From the NCBI GenBank assembly GCA_965222705.1, contig CBDCUO010000036.1, positions 62,001 through 126,000 on the forward strand: a DNA stretch of 64,000 nt. Direction: 5' to 3'. This document shows positions 8,372 to 17,177 of this stretch, piece after piece. A program made the position numbers and the translations under genes. The notes beneath the pieces are model-generated. The model saw only the letters and a list, made by a program, of their open reading frames with translations. It did not search any database and had not been told where the DNA came from. The stretch is from JAFMDF01 sp965222705 (GTDB lineage Bacteria; Bacteroidota; Bacteroidia; Chitinophagales; Saprospiraceae). The stretch's first letter is position 1, and every line of letters begins with the position of its first letter.

Positions 8372-10012
8372 TCAAGAATTTTTTGTTTTTATATAAAAAT
8401 TTTTATCGATCGTAAAAGTGATTATTTTCTTATGAAATTTTCTTTTTTGCCATTTTCCATTAGGTTGAATCCACACTTCTCGATCATTTACTTTGATTTT
8501 TATAGGCATATCAAATCCATTTACAATATTTGTCCAACGATAAAATAGCTTCCTTTTTTTGATGCGATATTCTAGCACAGGCAACCGAGAATCCCGCAGA
8601 TACTGATCAAAGAATTGTTGTAAATCTATGCCTGTATGCTTACTCAAATAAGTTTCAATTTGCTGACTAGTGACCGTTTGGTGATAAAAATCTTTGTTTA
8701 TACTTCTTAGGATAGACCGCCATTTTTCATCATTTTCGATTAATTGACGCAAAGTATGGAGCATATTAGCCCCTTTGGAATACATATCGCCAGACCCCAC
8801 TGCATTGACGTGATAAGGGGCTATAATGGGGCGGTCATTCCTGATGTTTTTTCTAGTGCCAATTACGTATTCTTCTGCTGCTTTTTTGCCAAAATGGTAA
8901 TCTAAAAAAAGGTTTTCTGAATAGGTTGTAAAACCCTCATGCACCCACATATCTGCTCTATCGGCGTAGGTAATATTATTGGCAAACCATTCATGGCCGC
9001 TTTCATGGACAATGATGTAATCGAATTTAAAACCCCAACCTGTATCGCTAATATCTCTACCCTTATAGCCATTTTTATAATCATTGCCATAAGTGATCGA
9101 GCTTTGATGCTCCATGCCTAGATAGGGTACTTCTACCAGCTTGAATCCATCCTCATAAAATGGATAGGGACCAAACCAATGCTCAAAGGCTTCGAACATG
9201 CGCGGCACTTCCCGAAAGTGTTTTTTTGCTTTTTCCAGGTTGCCTCTAATGACATAATAATCACAATCTAAAAGCCCTTTTTCTCCTTTGTATTGTTCTC
9301 CAAAATGGATATAATCGCCAATATTGATATTAACGACATAATTGCTGATTGGATTACTGACAAACCAATGAAAAGTCCTAGTGTCGTCCTCGTTTTTGTC
9401 AATGCCTCGCAATCGACCATTGGAAACATCCATTAGGTCCTTTGGTACAGTCACGCTAATAAGCATGCTATCGGGCTCATCATACATATGGTCTTTGCAA
9501 GGCCACCAAAGACTGGCCCCATCTCCCTGGCAAGTCGTTACGATAAAGTCCTTTCCATTTTGGTCTTTTGTCCAGGTCAGCCCACCCGACCAAGGAGGAT
9601 TGGTGCTAATTATAGGCTTGCCGCTATAGTGTATTTTTAATTCTTTTACTGCACTAATTTCTTGATCATCAACTAATTGTACAAAAAAGGCACTGCCCTT
9701 TCTTTTAAAATTTAATACTTGTCCACCCTGCTCTATTTTTTGAATATTCATGGGCTGTTGTAGATCAATTTGTATTACCTTTCTTGGTTCGAGTACTCGA
9801 TATTGCACTAGATTGGTGCCTTCTATGGTTTGTGCTTCAGGATTCACTTTTATATCCAAATGATAGTAAATCAAGTCCCACCAGGCTCTTTCAGGAGTAA
9901 TGGAGCCGCGTAAAGTATCTTGGTAAGTAAAGCCTTTTGTTTGAGCGAGCAGGCATTGGGAAACGCAAGAAATCAAAAGAATGGTCAAAATAAAAAACAG
10001 ATTCTTTTTCAT
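8372..10012 (-). CDS. M1 family metallopeptidase (aminopeptidase N-like)
   Basis: A 546-residue secreted zinc peptidase. An N-terminal signal (MKKNLFFILTILLISC) precedes a beta-sandwich domain (RAWWDLIYYHLDIKVNPE). The catalytic domain shows an exopeptidase-like LGMEHQSSITYG motif and the zinc motif HESGHEWF near residue 336, with the third ligand in WVHEGFTTYSE. The catalytic Tyr region and helical end (TGIDLQQFFDQYLRDSRLP) follow. M1 enzymes cleave N-terminal residues from peptides; here it is periplasmic or outer-membrane facing. LISC could also be a lipobox, so lipidation is possible. Ten bases separate it from the upstream pfaD gene on the same strand, and a T9SS cargo gene follows. Confidence 0.92.
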   Translation of the reverse strand: MKKNLFFILTILLISCVSQCLLAQTKGFTYQDTLRGSITPERAWWDLIYYHLDIKVNPEAQTIEGTNLVQYRVLEPRKVIQIDLQQPMNIQKIEQGGQVLNFKRKGSAFFVQLVDDQEISAVKELKIHYSGKPIISTNPPWSGGLTWTKDQNGKDFIVTTCQGDGASLWWPCKDHMYDEPDSMLISVTVPKDLMDVSNGRLRGIDKNEDDTRTFHWFVSNPISNYVVNINIGDYIHFGEQYKGEKGLLDCDYYVIRGNLEKAKKHFREVPRMFEAFEHWFGPYPFYEDGFKLVEVPYLGMEHQSSITYGNDYKNGYKGRDISDTGWGFKFDYIIVHESGHEWFANNITYADRADMWVHEGFTTYSENLFLDYHFGKKAAEEYVIGTRKNIRNDRPIIAPYHVNAVGSGDMYSKGANMLHTLRQLIENDEKWRSILRSINKDFYHQTVTSQQIETYLSKHTGIDLQQFFDQYLRDSRLPVLEYRIKKRKLFYRWTNIVNGFDMPIKIKVNDREVWIQPNGKWQKRKFHKKIITFTIDKNFYIKTKNS

Positions 10013-10022
10013 AGGTCTTTAA

Positions 10023-11654
10023 TTAGCTAACAGCTTCTAAATTTTTTGCCCTTTTTTTAGGTATAAACCGCCTCCATTCCAGAGGTAATATTATTCCCTG
10101 CATCTGCAAGGCTTGCACTCGATATAAATAAGCTGCTCCCTGCATGATTTGTTCTGCAATATCTGCTGCACGTCTATTTTTATAATTTTCTAAATAAGTG
10201 CCTTTTACCCAATCGTTAAAAGCTCCCATAGAAGGGCCGCACCAGATCTGATAGTCCATCATCCGGTCGGGCTTGCCCGAATTTGCCCAATTGGAAGATA
10301 AACCCAAATACCACCGGAAGATGAGGGCCATTTTGCGCTTGGGGTTATGTTGCGCCCGCTCGATTTGCGTTGGATCTCGCTGCTGAAAAAAATCGATGCA
10401 GTATTGCCAAATAGTTTCCAAGGATTCTCTAAATACCTTTTTTTCCAAATCTGCTCTCTCCTTATCAGGAATTTCATCAATGGAATTATAGCGGTTATAA
10501 TATTCGTACAATTTTTTAGCACGAGGCCCAAATAGGGAGCCTCGTTTTAATACCTGTAATTCCACCCCCATTTCAAACATATCCGAAGCAGGAGCCATAG
10601 TGACATCTGTAGAAGCCACTGCTGCCAATAATTTGCGGACATGCTCCGATGTGCCAGCTTCTATGCAAGCCTGGTTGACTGATCCGGTCACTATATAAGC
10701 AGCACCCATCATAAAAGCGGCCAAAGCAGAGGCGGGGGTTGAAATGCCGCCGGCAGCACCTACCCGAATAACTTTTTCGTACTGGTATTCCCGCTGAATT
10801 TCATCCCTCAAGCCAATAATAGTAGGTAGCAAAGCAACCAACGGGCGATTGTCCGTGTGTCCTCCTGAATCGGCTTCTACTGTAATATCATCTGCCATGG
10901 GTACTTTTTGGGACAATTCTGCTTGTAAAGGAGTGATTTTGCCTTGCTCCAATAGCAGTTTCAGGTGTTTTTCCGGGGCGGGTTTCATAAAATGGGTTGC
11001 CACTTCTTTGCGAGAAATTTTGGCGATAACTTTGTTGTTAACGATTGTATTCCCTCTTTCATCCTGCGCTAGTCCCGCCACGCGATAGTGAACAATATGC
11101 TCCGTCAAGCGCAAAAAGGCAGAAGCCTCTACCACCTGCACGCCCTTCTCTAGGTACAATTGAACAGCACCCGCTTCCAGGGCTTTTTCATTGGGGCTAT
11201 GGATAAGATTGAAGGCATAGCTTTGTGTGGATAAATTACTTTGTATCGTTTCGATAGCTTGATTCACCCTTTGGGGTACTAGTCCCGCTGCTCCAAAAGA
11301 ACCTAATAAATGGGCTTTTCCTATGGCAACAACCAGTTTTTCGGAAGCAATCCCATTGGCCATTGCACCTGTTTTGTAGGCATATTTAGTCTGGTAATCA
11401 GCTCGAAATGCAGGATCGCCTAGTTGCTCAGCCGTCATCGGGGCGACCATTGCCAACATTTGTAGTCCTTTACCTTCGGTATTTAGCTCGCCGTCATTAG
11501 TCAAGCCGATTCGATCTCTAAAGTCTTTGACTACGAAACAGGGTAGGCGGATATTGGTCAATTTTTTTCGGATGCCTTCAGTATCAAAAGCAATAGAACG
11601 AGGAGAGCCTTTCCAGTTGAGAGTGCTTGAATTGCCCGAGTATTTTAATTGCAT
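10023..11654 (-). CDS. pfaD: PfaD family enoyl reductase (polyunsaturated fatty acid/polyketide type)
   Basis: A 543-residue FMN-dependent TIM-barrel enoyl reductase of the PfaD family, which acts in trans on PfaA-C megasynthases or trans-AT polyketide synthases. Visible hallmarks are the nitronate-monooxygenase-like FMN site (VGAAGGISTPASALAAFMMGAAYIVTG), the substrate-side SGGHTDNRP motif, and the family-specific C-terminal segment (GPSMGAFNDWVKGTYLENY with the ALIFRWYLGLSSNWA block). The length fits the family. No PfaA, PfaB, PfaC or ketosynthase gene is in the window; neighbours are a DJ-1 protein and an M1 peptidase. The synthase genes may lie elsewhere, or the enzyme may have another role. 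Confidence 0.9.
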   Translation of the reverse strand: MQLKYSGNSSTLNWKGSPRSIAFDTEGIRKKLTNIRLPCFVVKDFRDRIGLTNDGELNTEGKGLQMLAMVAPMTAEQLGDPAFRADYQTKYAYKTGAMANGIASEKLVVAIGKAHLLGSFGAAGLVPQRVNQAIETIQSNLSTQSYAFNLIHSPNEKALEAGAVQLYLEKGVQVVEASAFLRLTEHIVHYRVAGLAQDERGNTIVNNKVIAKISRKEVATHFMKPAPEKHLKLLLEQGKITPLQAELSQKVPMADDITVEADSGGHTDNRPLVALLPTIIGLRDEIQREYQYEKVIRVGAAGGISTPASALAAFMMGAAYIVTGSVNQACIEAGTSEHVRKLLAAVASTDVTMAPASDMFEMGVELQVLKRGSLFGPRAKKLYEYYNRYNSIDEIPDKERADLEKKVFRESLETIWQYCIDFFQQRDPTQIERAQHNPKRKMALIFRWYLGLSSNWANSGKPDRMMDYQIWCGPSMGAFNDWVKGTYLENYKNRRAADIAEQIMQGAAYLYRVQALQMQGIILPLEWRRFIPKKRAKNLEAVS

Positions 11655-11714
11655 TGTAGCGGCTTTTATTCAAAAGCAAAACTAAGGAATTTCCACTTCT
11701 CGTTCGGCTTGTTC

Positions 11715-12296
11715 TCAAATATTCCAATCATATTCCATATATTTTGCTGTTTTAGTCGCAATTTTTGATCCGTGCTGTTTCGCTACTACGTGGAGTGCCA
11801 TTTCAATGCCTGCAGAAATGCCGGCGGCGGTTATGATTTTTCCATTATCCACATATTTGGTATGGGGTATTATTTGGGTATTGGGTGCTACTTTCTCCAG
11901 TGCTGCAATCGCTTTGTGGTGGGTGGTAGCGGCCAGTTTATCCAGCAGTCCACAGGTCGCTAAAACCAGTGAACCTGTGCAAACGGACAATAATAAATCC
12001 AAGCTGTCAAATTGAGATTTTATCCAACCCTTTATGGTTCCATTGTGCATTTCTTGCCTTGTTCCAAGGCCTCCTGGGATGAGCAGCATATTCAAATCGG
12101 GATGATTATTAATGGTATAATTTGCTTGTACCAAAAAATTATTGCGGGCTTTGATTAATCCTTCTTTTTCTGCTATCAGAAATACTTTATAAGGCGGGTC
12201 GCCCTTTTTATCTCTGCAAATGGAGAATACCTCAAAAGGACCGGCAAAGTCCAGGACTTCTACTTCATTGAAAATTAAAATACCTACGGTTTTCAT
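11715..12296 (-). CDS. DJ-1/PfpI family protein (isonitrile hydratase/GATase1-like)
   Basis: A 193-residue class I glutamine amidotransferase-like domain. It has the typical start (VGILIFNEVEVLDFAGPFEVF), the GGLGTRQ oxyanion region and the nucleophile elbow SVCTGSLVLA (Cys about 106), followed by TTHHKA with the conserved His. This is the form found in isonitrile hydratases and in the regulatory domain of AraC-type proteins, but no DNA-binding domain follows. The substrate is unknown. The start codon lies three bases beyond the stop of the upstream M74-like gene, so the two are probably translated from one message. Confidence 0.85.
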   Translation of the reverse strand: MKTVGILIFNEVEVLDFAGPFEVFSICRDKKGDPPYKVFLIAEKEGLIKARNNFLVQANYTINNHPDLNMLLIPGGLGTRQEMHNGTIKGWIKSQFDSLDLLLSVCTGSLVLATCGLLDKLAATTHHKAIAALEKVAPNTQIIPHTKYVDNGKIITAAGISAGIEMALHVVAKQHGSKIATKTAKYMEYDWNI

Positions 12297-12299
12297 GAT

Positions 12300-13016
12300 C
12301 TATTTCATTAACTCAAAATCAATGTGGTAATGGTCGTCATGTACTCGATTTACTAAATCTGGTAAGGAACGCGCAAAATAAATTCCTTTTTGCTTTACTT
12401 GTCGGCCGCTTTTAGTTTTAAAAAAATCATCTTTCAACTCAATTTTGAAAATAACCTTTTTGATCCTTAAGCCATTTTTTTGAGCAGCTTTTTTTAAAGC
12501 GAGGATATGTTTGCCCATTGTTTCAAAATCAATTTGAACATTTTCATTGATTTTTAAAATACCCGAATCGGTAAATTCCAACAAATAGTGCCAAAGTCCT
12601 ATTTTGTCAAAAAAAGTGGATTGTTGTTTTCCTTTTTTCTTTGGGATCATAAAATCTACACTTAATCCATTTTGATGCGTTCGATGAATAAGCATTTTGC
12701 CTCCTTTTTTATTGGAACATTCCATAATTTTAAAATGAATACCTTCGCAACTTTTTTCACACACTTTGTAAGCGTCTATTATAGTCTTATAAACTCGAGA
12801 ATTGGTATAGCCATTATTTAAAATATAATAACTTAAGGGGCTGAAATAGCTAAAATTAGCTCCTGAATAGGGCATCAAATAAGCATTTTCTAGCCTGCCT
12901 TTGGCTACACTGCCTATAGATTGACTATTTCCTTTGTTTTTATAGAAAAACTCAGGGATTGCCAGTAGCAATAGAATGCCTATACCTGCTAATACTACCC
13001 ATTTGCCTTTTACCAA
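12300..13016 (-). CDS. MepA/M74-like penicillin-insensitive murein endopeptidase
   Basis: A 238-residue membrane-anchored or exported protein. A hydrophobic N-terminal segment (residues 6-20) precedes a domain opening with GSVAKGRLENAYLMPYSGANF, the characteristic MepA start. Zinc-site motifs are HRTHQNGLSVDF (H111, H114, D121) and HDDHYHIDF (H226, H229, H231), as in the LAS-type peptidases of family M74. These cleave D-Ala-meso-DAP crosslinks in peptidoglycan, so a periplasmic cell-wall remodelling role is likely. An insert-rich middle (KKKGKQQSTFFDKIGLWHY) makes it diverged from the E. coli enzyme. It heads a probable operon with the DJ-1 gene. Confidence 0.75.
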   Translation of the reverse strand: MVKGKWVVLAGIGILLLLAIPEFFYKNKGNSQSIGSVAKGRLENAYLMPYSGANFSYFSPLSYYILNNGYTNSRVYKTIIDAYKVCEKSCEGIHFKIMECSNKKGGKMLIHRTHQNGLSVDFMIPKKKGKQQSTFFDKIGLWHYLLEFTDSGILKINENVQIDFETMGKHILALKKAAQKNGLRIKKVIFKIELKDDFFKTKSGRQVKQKGIYFARSLPDLVNRVHDDHYHIDFELMK

Positions 13017-13199
13017 CTTTTCATTTTATTGACCAAATTAATGGAATCACGTTCTTTTGATTTATTTTAACTGCTGGCAATTTACCATTATTAAGTTGAA
13101 ATTGCGAGGGGATTTCCTAAAGCAGGCTTGTCCGTTGCAACCTTTTTTTCAAAAAAGTTTCTATTAAAGCATTAGCTATTGTCAAAAACCAACTCCGCC

Positions 13200-15587
13200 A
13201 TGTTAAAAAACTACCTTAAAGTTGCATTCCGTCATTTTACTAAAAATCAATCCTTTAGCTTAATTAATTTATTTGGGCTATCCGTTGGACTGGCGGCTGC
13301 ATTTGCCGTTATTCTTTACGTACAGGACGAATTATCTTACGAAAGTCACCATGAAAAAGCCGATAGAATTGTGCGGGTGAACCTAGAGGCATCTTTTGAT
13401 GGAAAAAAAATAAAATTGGGAACAACGCCCAACCGCATCGCTCCTTTTTTAAAAGAGCAATTACCGGAAGTCGAACAGGCATTAAGAGTTTTTACACATA
13501 ATTTTGGCGAATCAGCCTCCATTCGGGTTGAAGATCAAAATTTTATAGAACCCAAACTCTACTGGGCAGACCCCAACCTCTTTGATGTTTTGACTATTCC
13601 CTTGATTAGTGGAAATGTACAAAATGCTTTGGATCGCACTAATACAGCTATTATCAGTCAGTCCACTGCCCAGCGATATTTTGGCAATGAAAATCCAATC
13701 GGTAAAATTCTACAAATTGACAGCCGGTACGATATGGAAGTGACCGGTGTATTCCGAGATATGCCAGCCAATACGCATTTATCTTTTAATATCATTGGTG
13801 CCTTCCAAACGATTAATTTTGGCAAGCCAGAGCGACTGAGTTGGGGCAATGCCAGTTTTTATACTTTTTTATTGCTAAACCCTGGTACTAATGTGGCTGC
13901 CCTAGAAACCAAAATTGCTGAAGCGGTCAAAAGCGGAGTTCCGGAAGAGAGCCAATGGTATCAGTTGAAAATAAAACCCTTGCTAGACTTACGTTTATAC
14001 TCTGAAGGGATGAGGGATGACGACATTCAATACGGCGATATTAATCAAGTATGGATACTGATTGGTCTGGCGATTATTTTAGTTCTCATTGCTTGTATTA
14101 ATTATATGAATCTAGCAACTGCCAAATCGCAGCAGCGCTCCAAAGAAGTCGCCGTCAATAAAACTTTTGGGGCCACTTCCCAGCAAATGGCTGCACAATT
14201 TTTTATAGAAACTGGACTGTTGGCTTTGATAGGAGTGCTTTTAAGTTTGGCAATTCTTTCTTTTGCACTGCCTTGGTTCAATAACATTGCCAATAAACAA
14301 TTATTAATCAGTAGTTTATGGAGTCCTCAATTCCTACTAGGGATTATGGGCATCTGGCTTTTAATCACGGCTGTCGCCGGGTCTTATCCCGCTCTTTATC
14401 TGTCCTCTTTTAGCCCGATTCAAGTTTTAAGACAGCAAAAACAGCAGGGATTTGGTGCGGGAATGATTCGGAAAGGCTTGGTCGTTTTCCAATTCTGTAT
14501 CTCTACCATTTTGATTATTAGCACATTGGTTCTATATCAACAATTAAACTATATTAGCAATAAAAAACTAGGTTATTCTCCCGAACAAGTAGTAGCTGTT
14601 CGGGTATTGGGAGTGCGTCCTCGCAGCAATGTTGAAACGCTAGAAAAAGAACTGCAACAATTGTCTTCGGTTTCCGGAATCGCCCTTTCTCAAACTTATC
14701 CGGGACATGGGGCAAGTGGTCGCTCTCTATCCAAGCCTAATGCACCCGAGGGGCAGTCTGCAGACCTAACGACTTGTCGGGCTTATCCGGGTATTTTTGA
14801 GGTATTGAATATAAAATTGTTGGCCGGGAGACCTCCAAAAGTAAGAGAAGAGGGAGACTCAATCGTTCAAATTGTTTTAAACAAATCCGCCATAGACTAT
14901 TTGGGTTTTACGCCAGAAGAGGCGATTGGAAAACGAGTGGATGCTAACCTGAAGATTTCCGAAATTGTAGGGGTGACCGAAGATTTTCACTTCGGTTCTT
15001 TGCATAATAAAATCGGCTATTATGCTTTTCATAACCATAACTCGGAATGGCTTCAGTACCTACTCATTAAGCTGAAAACCAATGATTTGCAAAACGCTAT
15101 GAGAGAACTAAAATCAAGCTTTGAACGAGTTGCACCTACGACGGCTTTTGAATATACCTTTTTGGATGAAACATTGGATCGCTTGTATCGGACTGAACAA
15201 AGGCTAGCGAAAGTGGTCTTTATTTTTGCTGGACTGGCTATTTTGATCGCTTGTTTGGGTTTATTTGCGCTAGCGGCATTTGCCACAGAGCGGCGCACGA
15301 AGGAAATTGGTATTCGCAAGGTTTTAGGCGCATCTACCTCCAATATTATAGGCTTGTTATCAAAAGATTTCTTAAAATTGGTCATCGTTGCTTTTGTTAT
15401 CGCTGCTCCTATCGCTTGGTACGCTATGAATCAATGGTTACAGGATTTTGCCTATCGAATAGATATCCAATGGTGGGTCTTTTTGGTAGCAGGAATAGCG
15501 GCAGTTGCCATTGCCTTTCTGACGGTTAGTTTCCAAAGCTTAAAAGCAGCTATGGCTAATCCGGTTGGAGCTTTAAAAGCAGAATAG
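13200..15587 (+). CDS. ABC transporter permease (MacB/FtsX family)
   Basis: About 795 residues from the ATG at 13200 (MLKNYLKVAFRHFTKN), the usual opening of Bacteroidota FtsX-type permeases; an in-frame TTG 21 bases earlier is less likely. Two repeats of a MacB periplasmic core plus FtsX membrane part are visible: the first helix near residues 20-40, membrane segments near 285-410 (WILIGLAIILVLIACINYMNLATA), a second core, and the final three helices (VFIFAGLAILIACLGLFALAAF to the C-terminus). The motif RTKEIGIRKVLGAS contacts the ATPase. No ATPase is encoded beside it, which is common for this family in Bacteroidota. The exported substrate is unknown; lipids, peptides or drugs are all possible. 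Confidence 0.9.
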   Translation: MLKNYLKVAFRHFTKNQSFSLINLFGLSVGLAAAFAVILYVQDELSYESHHEKADRIVRVNLEASFDGKKIKLGTTPNRIAPFLKEQLPEVEQALRVFTHNFGESASIRVEDQNFIEPKLYWADPNLFDVLTIPLISGNVQNALDRTNTAIISQSTAQRYFGNENPIGKILQIDSRYDMEVTGVFRDMPANTHLSFNIIGAFQTINFGKPERLSWGNASFYTFLLLNPGTNVAALETKIAEAVKSGVPEESQWYQLKIKPLLDLRLYSEGMRDDDIQYGDINQVWILIGLAIILVLIACINYMNLATAKSQQRSKEVAVNKTFGATSQQMAAQFFIETGLLALIGVLLSLAILSFALPWFNNIANKQLLISSLWSPQFLLGIMGIWLLITAVAGSYPALYLSSFSPIQVLRQQKQQGFGAGMIRKGLVVFQFCISTILIISTLVLYQQLNYISNKKLGYSPEQVVAVRVLGVRPRSNVETLEKELQQLSSVSGIALSQTYPGHGASGRSLSKPNAPEGQSADLTTCRAYPGIFEVLNIKLLAGRPPKVREEGDSIVQIVLNKSAIDYLGFTPEEAIGKRVDANLKISEIVGVTEDFHFGSLHNKIGYYAFHNHNSEWLQYLLIKLKTNDLQNAMRELKSSFERVAPTTAFEYTFLDETLDRLYRTEQRLAKVVFIFAGLAILIACLGLFALAAFATERRTKEIGIRKVLGASTSNIIGLLSKDFLKLVIVAFVIAAPIAWYAMNQWLQDFAYRIDIQWWVFLVAGIAAVAIAFLTVSFQSLKAAMANPVGALKAE

Positions 15588-15736
15588 TGGCAATATCATT
15601 ACTATCTTCTACAAGACATTTGTCCTAAGTTAGCTTTTTGTTATACTCTAAAAAGGATTTTAAAAAGACTCCTTTTGGCTTATAGTGTTATTTTTGGAAA
15701 GAATAAAAAGATCTTTCTATACAATAACAAAGCGTT

Positions 15737-16705
15737 ATGAGCTATTTGGAAGTCGCTAAAGAAGTTTATAAAAAAGCAGCAGAAAGTCCGGAAGTGGGCT
15801 TATGCTGTACGACCGCTCCTGTTTGGAAATTGCCAGACTTGGAAATGACCGATAGAATGCTGGAAATGAATTATGGTTGTGGCACGACCGTTCATCCAAG
15901 AGATTTGGCAGATAATCCAAGAATTTTATACGTTGGCGTTGGCGGTGGTATGGAGATGCTGCAATTTGCTTATTTCAGCCGACAGAAAGGAGGTGTTGTG
16001 GGGATTGACATAGTGGATGAAATGCTGGTAGCTTGTGCCAAAAACCTGAGAGAGGCAGAAAAACTCAATCCTTGGTTTCGAAGAGATTTTGTTGATTTGA
16101 AAAAAGGCTCGGCTTTATCCCTCCCTATTGCGGATAATTCTATTGACGTGGCTGCTCAAAACTGCCTGTTTAATATTTTTGAAAAGGAAGATTTATTAAT
16201 TGCTTTAAAAGAAATATACCGCGTACTAAGGCCACGGGGCCGTATGGTTCTTTCGGATCCGGTCTGCGAACAAGAAATGCCCGAACAGTTGAGAAAAGAT
16301 GACCGCTTGCGGGCCTTGTGTTTAAGTGGCTCCCTACCATTGCAGGACTATTTGGATATGATCACTTCCGTGGGGTTTGGCACTGTAGAAGTACGCGCTA
16401 AAAGACCCTATCGCATTTTAAGCCCCAACCATTATTATACCCACAAAAATATCATCATCGAAAGTGTCGAAGTAGCTGCGCTAAAAGACCCTATGCCGGA
16501 AGATGGTCCCTGTATCTTTACTGGAAAAACAGCTATCTATTATGGCGATCAAGCGCAATTTGATGATAATAAAGGGCATCTATTATTGCCTAACCAACCT
16601 CTGGCAGTTTGCGACAAAACAGCTAATGCACTTGGCAGCTTGGGGAGAAAAGATATTTACATTTCCGAATCTACTTTCTTTTATGACGGCGGCGGCTGTT
16701 GCTAG
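15737..16705 (+). CDS. arsM: ArsM-like arsenite S-adenosylmethionine methyltransferase
   Basis: A 322-residue class I methyltransferase. A cysteine pair near the start (GLCCTTAPVW, C23-C24) and NYGCGTTVHP lead into the SAM-binding glycine motif YVGVGGGMEML and the acidic loop GVVGIDIVDEM. The post-I region (LSLPIADNSIDVAAQNCLFNIF, with a central Cys) and a C-terminal GGGCC follow. This layout matches the arsenite methyltransferase of arsenosugar-type clusters rather than the canonical shorter ArsM. Expected reaction: stepwise methylation of As(III) bound by the cysteines. No arsR, arsenite pump or ArsS radical SAM gene is adjacent, so the arsenic role rests on family resemblance. The same 15-base string lies before and after the gene. 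Confidence 0.7.
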   Translation: MSYLEVAKEVYKKAAESPEVGLCCTTAPVWKLPDLEMTDRMLEMNYGCGTTVHPRDLADNPRILYVGVGGGMEMLQFAYFSRQKGGVVGIDIVDEMLVACAKNLREAEKLNPWFRRDFVDLKKGSALSLPIADNSIDVAAQNCLFNIFEKEDLLIALKEIYRVLRPRGRMVLSDPVCEQEMPEQLRKDDRLRALCLSGSLPLQDYLDMITSVGFGTVEVRAKRPYRILSPNHYYTHKNIIIESVEVAALKDPMPEDGPCIFTGKTAIYYGDQAQFDDNKGHLLLPNQPLAVCDKTANALGSLGRKDIYISESTFFYDGGGCC

Positions 16706-17177
16706 TTTACACAATTAGTAAAGAGGATTTTAAAAAGAAGAAAACAATAATTTTGAAAAATAAATATGTTTTTGAATTAGTCAATTTTTGATGTTTCGGC
16801 TTGAAATTTGCTATGCTTAAAGAGTAAGTTTCAGTTTTATCCTATCGTATTTAATGGCCTGCTTTTAATCCCATTCGGGGAATGTCCTTGTATTTTAATG
16901 ACCTACCTTTGCGCAAAAGCCCAAAAATCATTGTGCTTATGTGCTTCAAGTAATCCCGTTTTATTTTTTCCTATTTTTGAAACGATAGCAGTTCGTTTTT
17001 AAACAGGTTTTGTCAAAACATTAGCTGCCTGAATTTCGCTAGTTTTTCATTGGGCGTTCCAGGGTAAGAAATGGAATGACTGCGGTCAATAAAGACTAGT
17101 GATTTTTGGGCGGCTTTTTTGGATCACACAATAGATTTTAGCCTATATATAATCGCTAAAATCCAAAACCTGCAGTA
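16706..17177. other. 472-base gene-free stretch between convergent genes
   Basis: AT-rich spacer between the arsM-like gene and the adaptor-protein gene, which converge here. It holds the downstream copy of a 15-base repeat (aggattttaaaaaga, 16724-16738). A short open frame at 16808-17002 has no recognisable protein features and looks spurious. I see no tRNA, clear terminator or repeat of longer range. Confidence 0.5.

Noticed and set aside
16808..17002. Short plus-strand reading frame in the spacer after arsM
   Set aside because: Composition does not look coding, there is no recognisable motif or neighbour link, and it runs through an AT-rich spacer.
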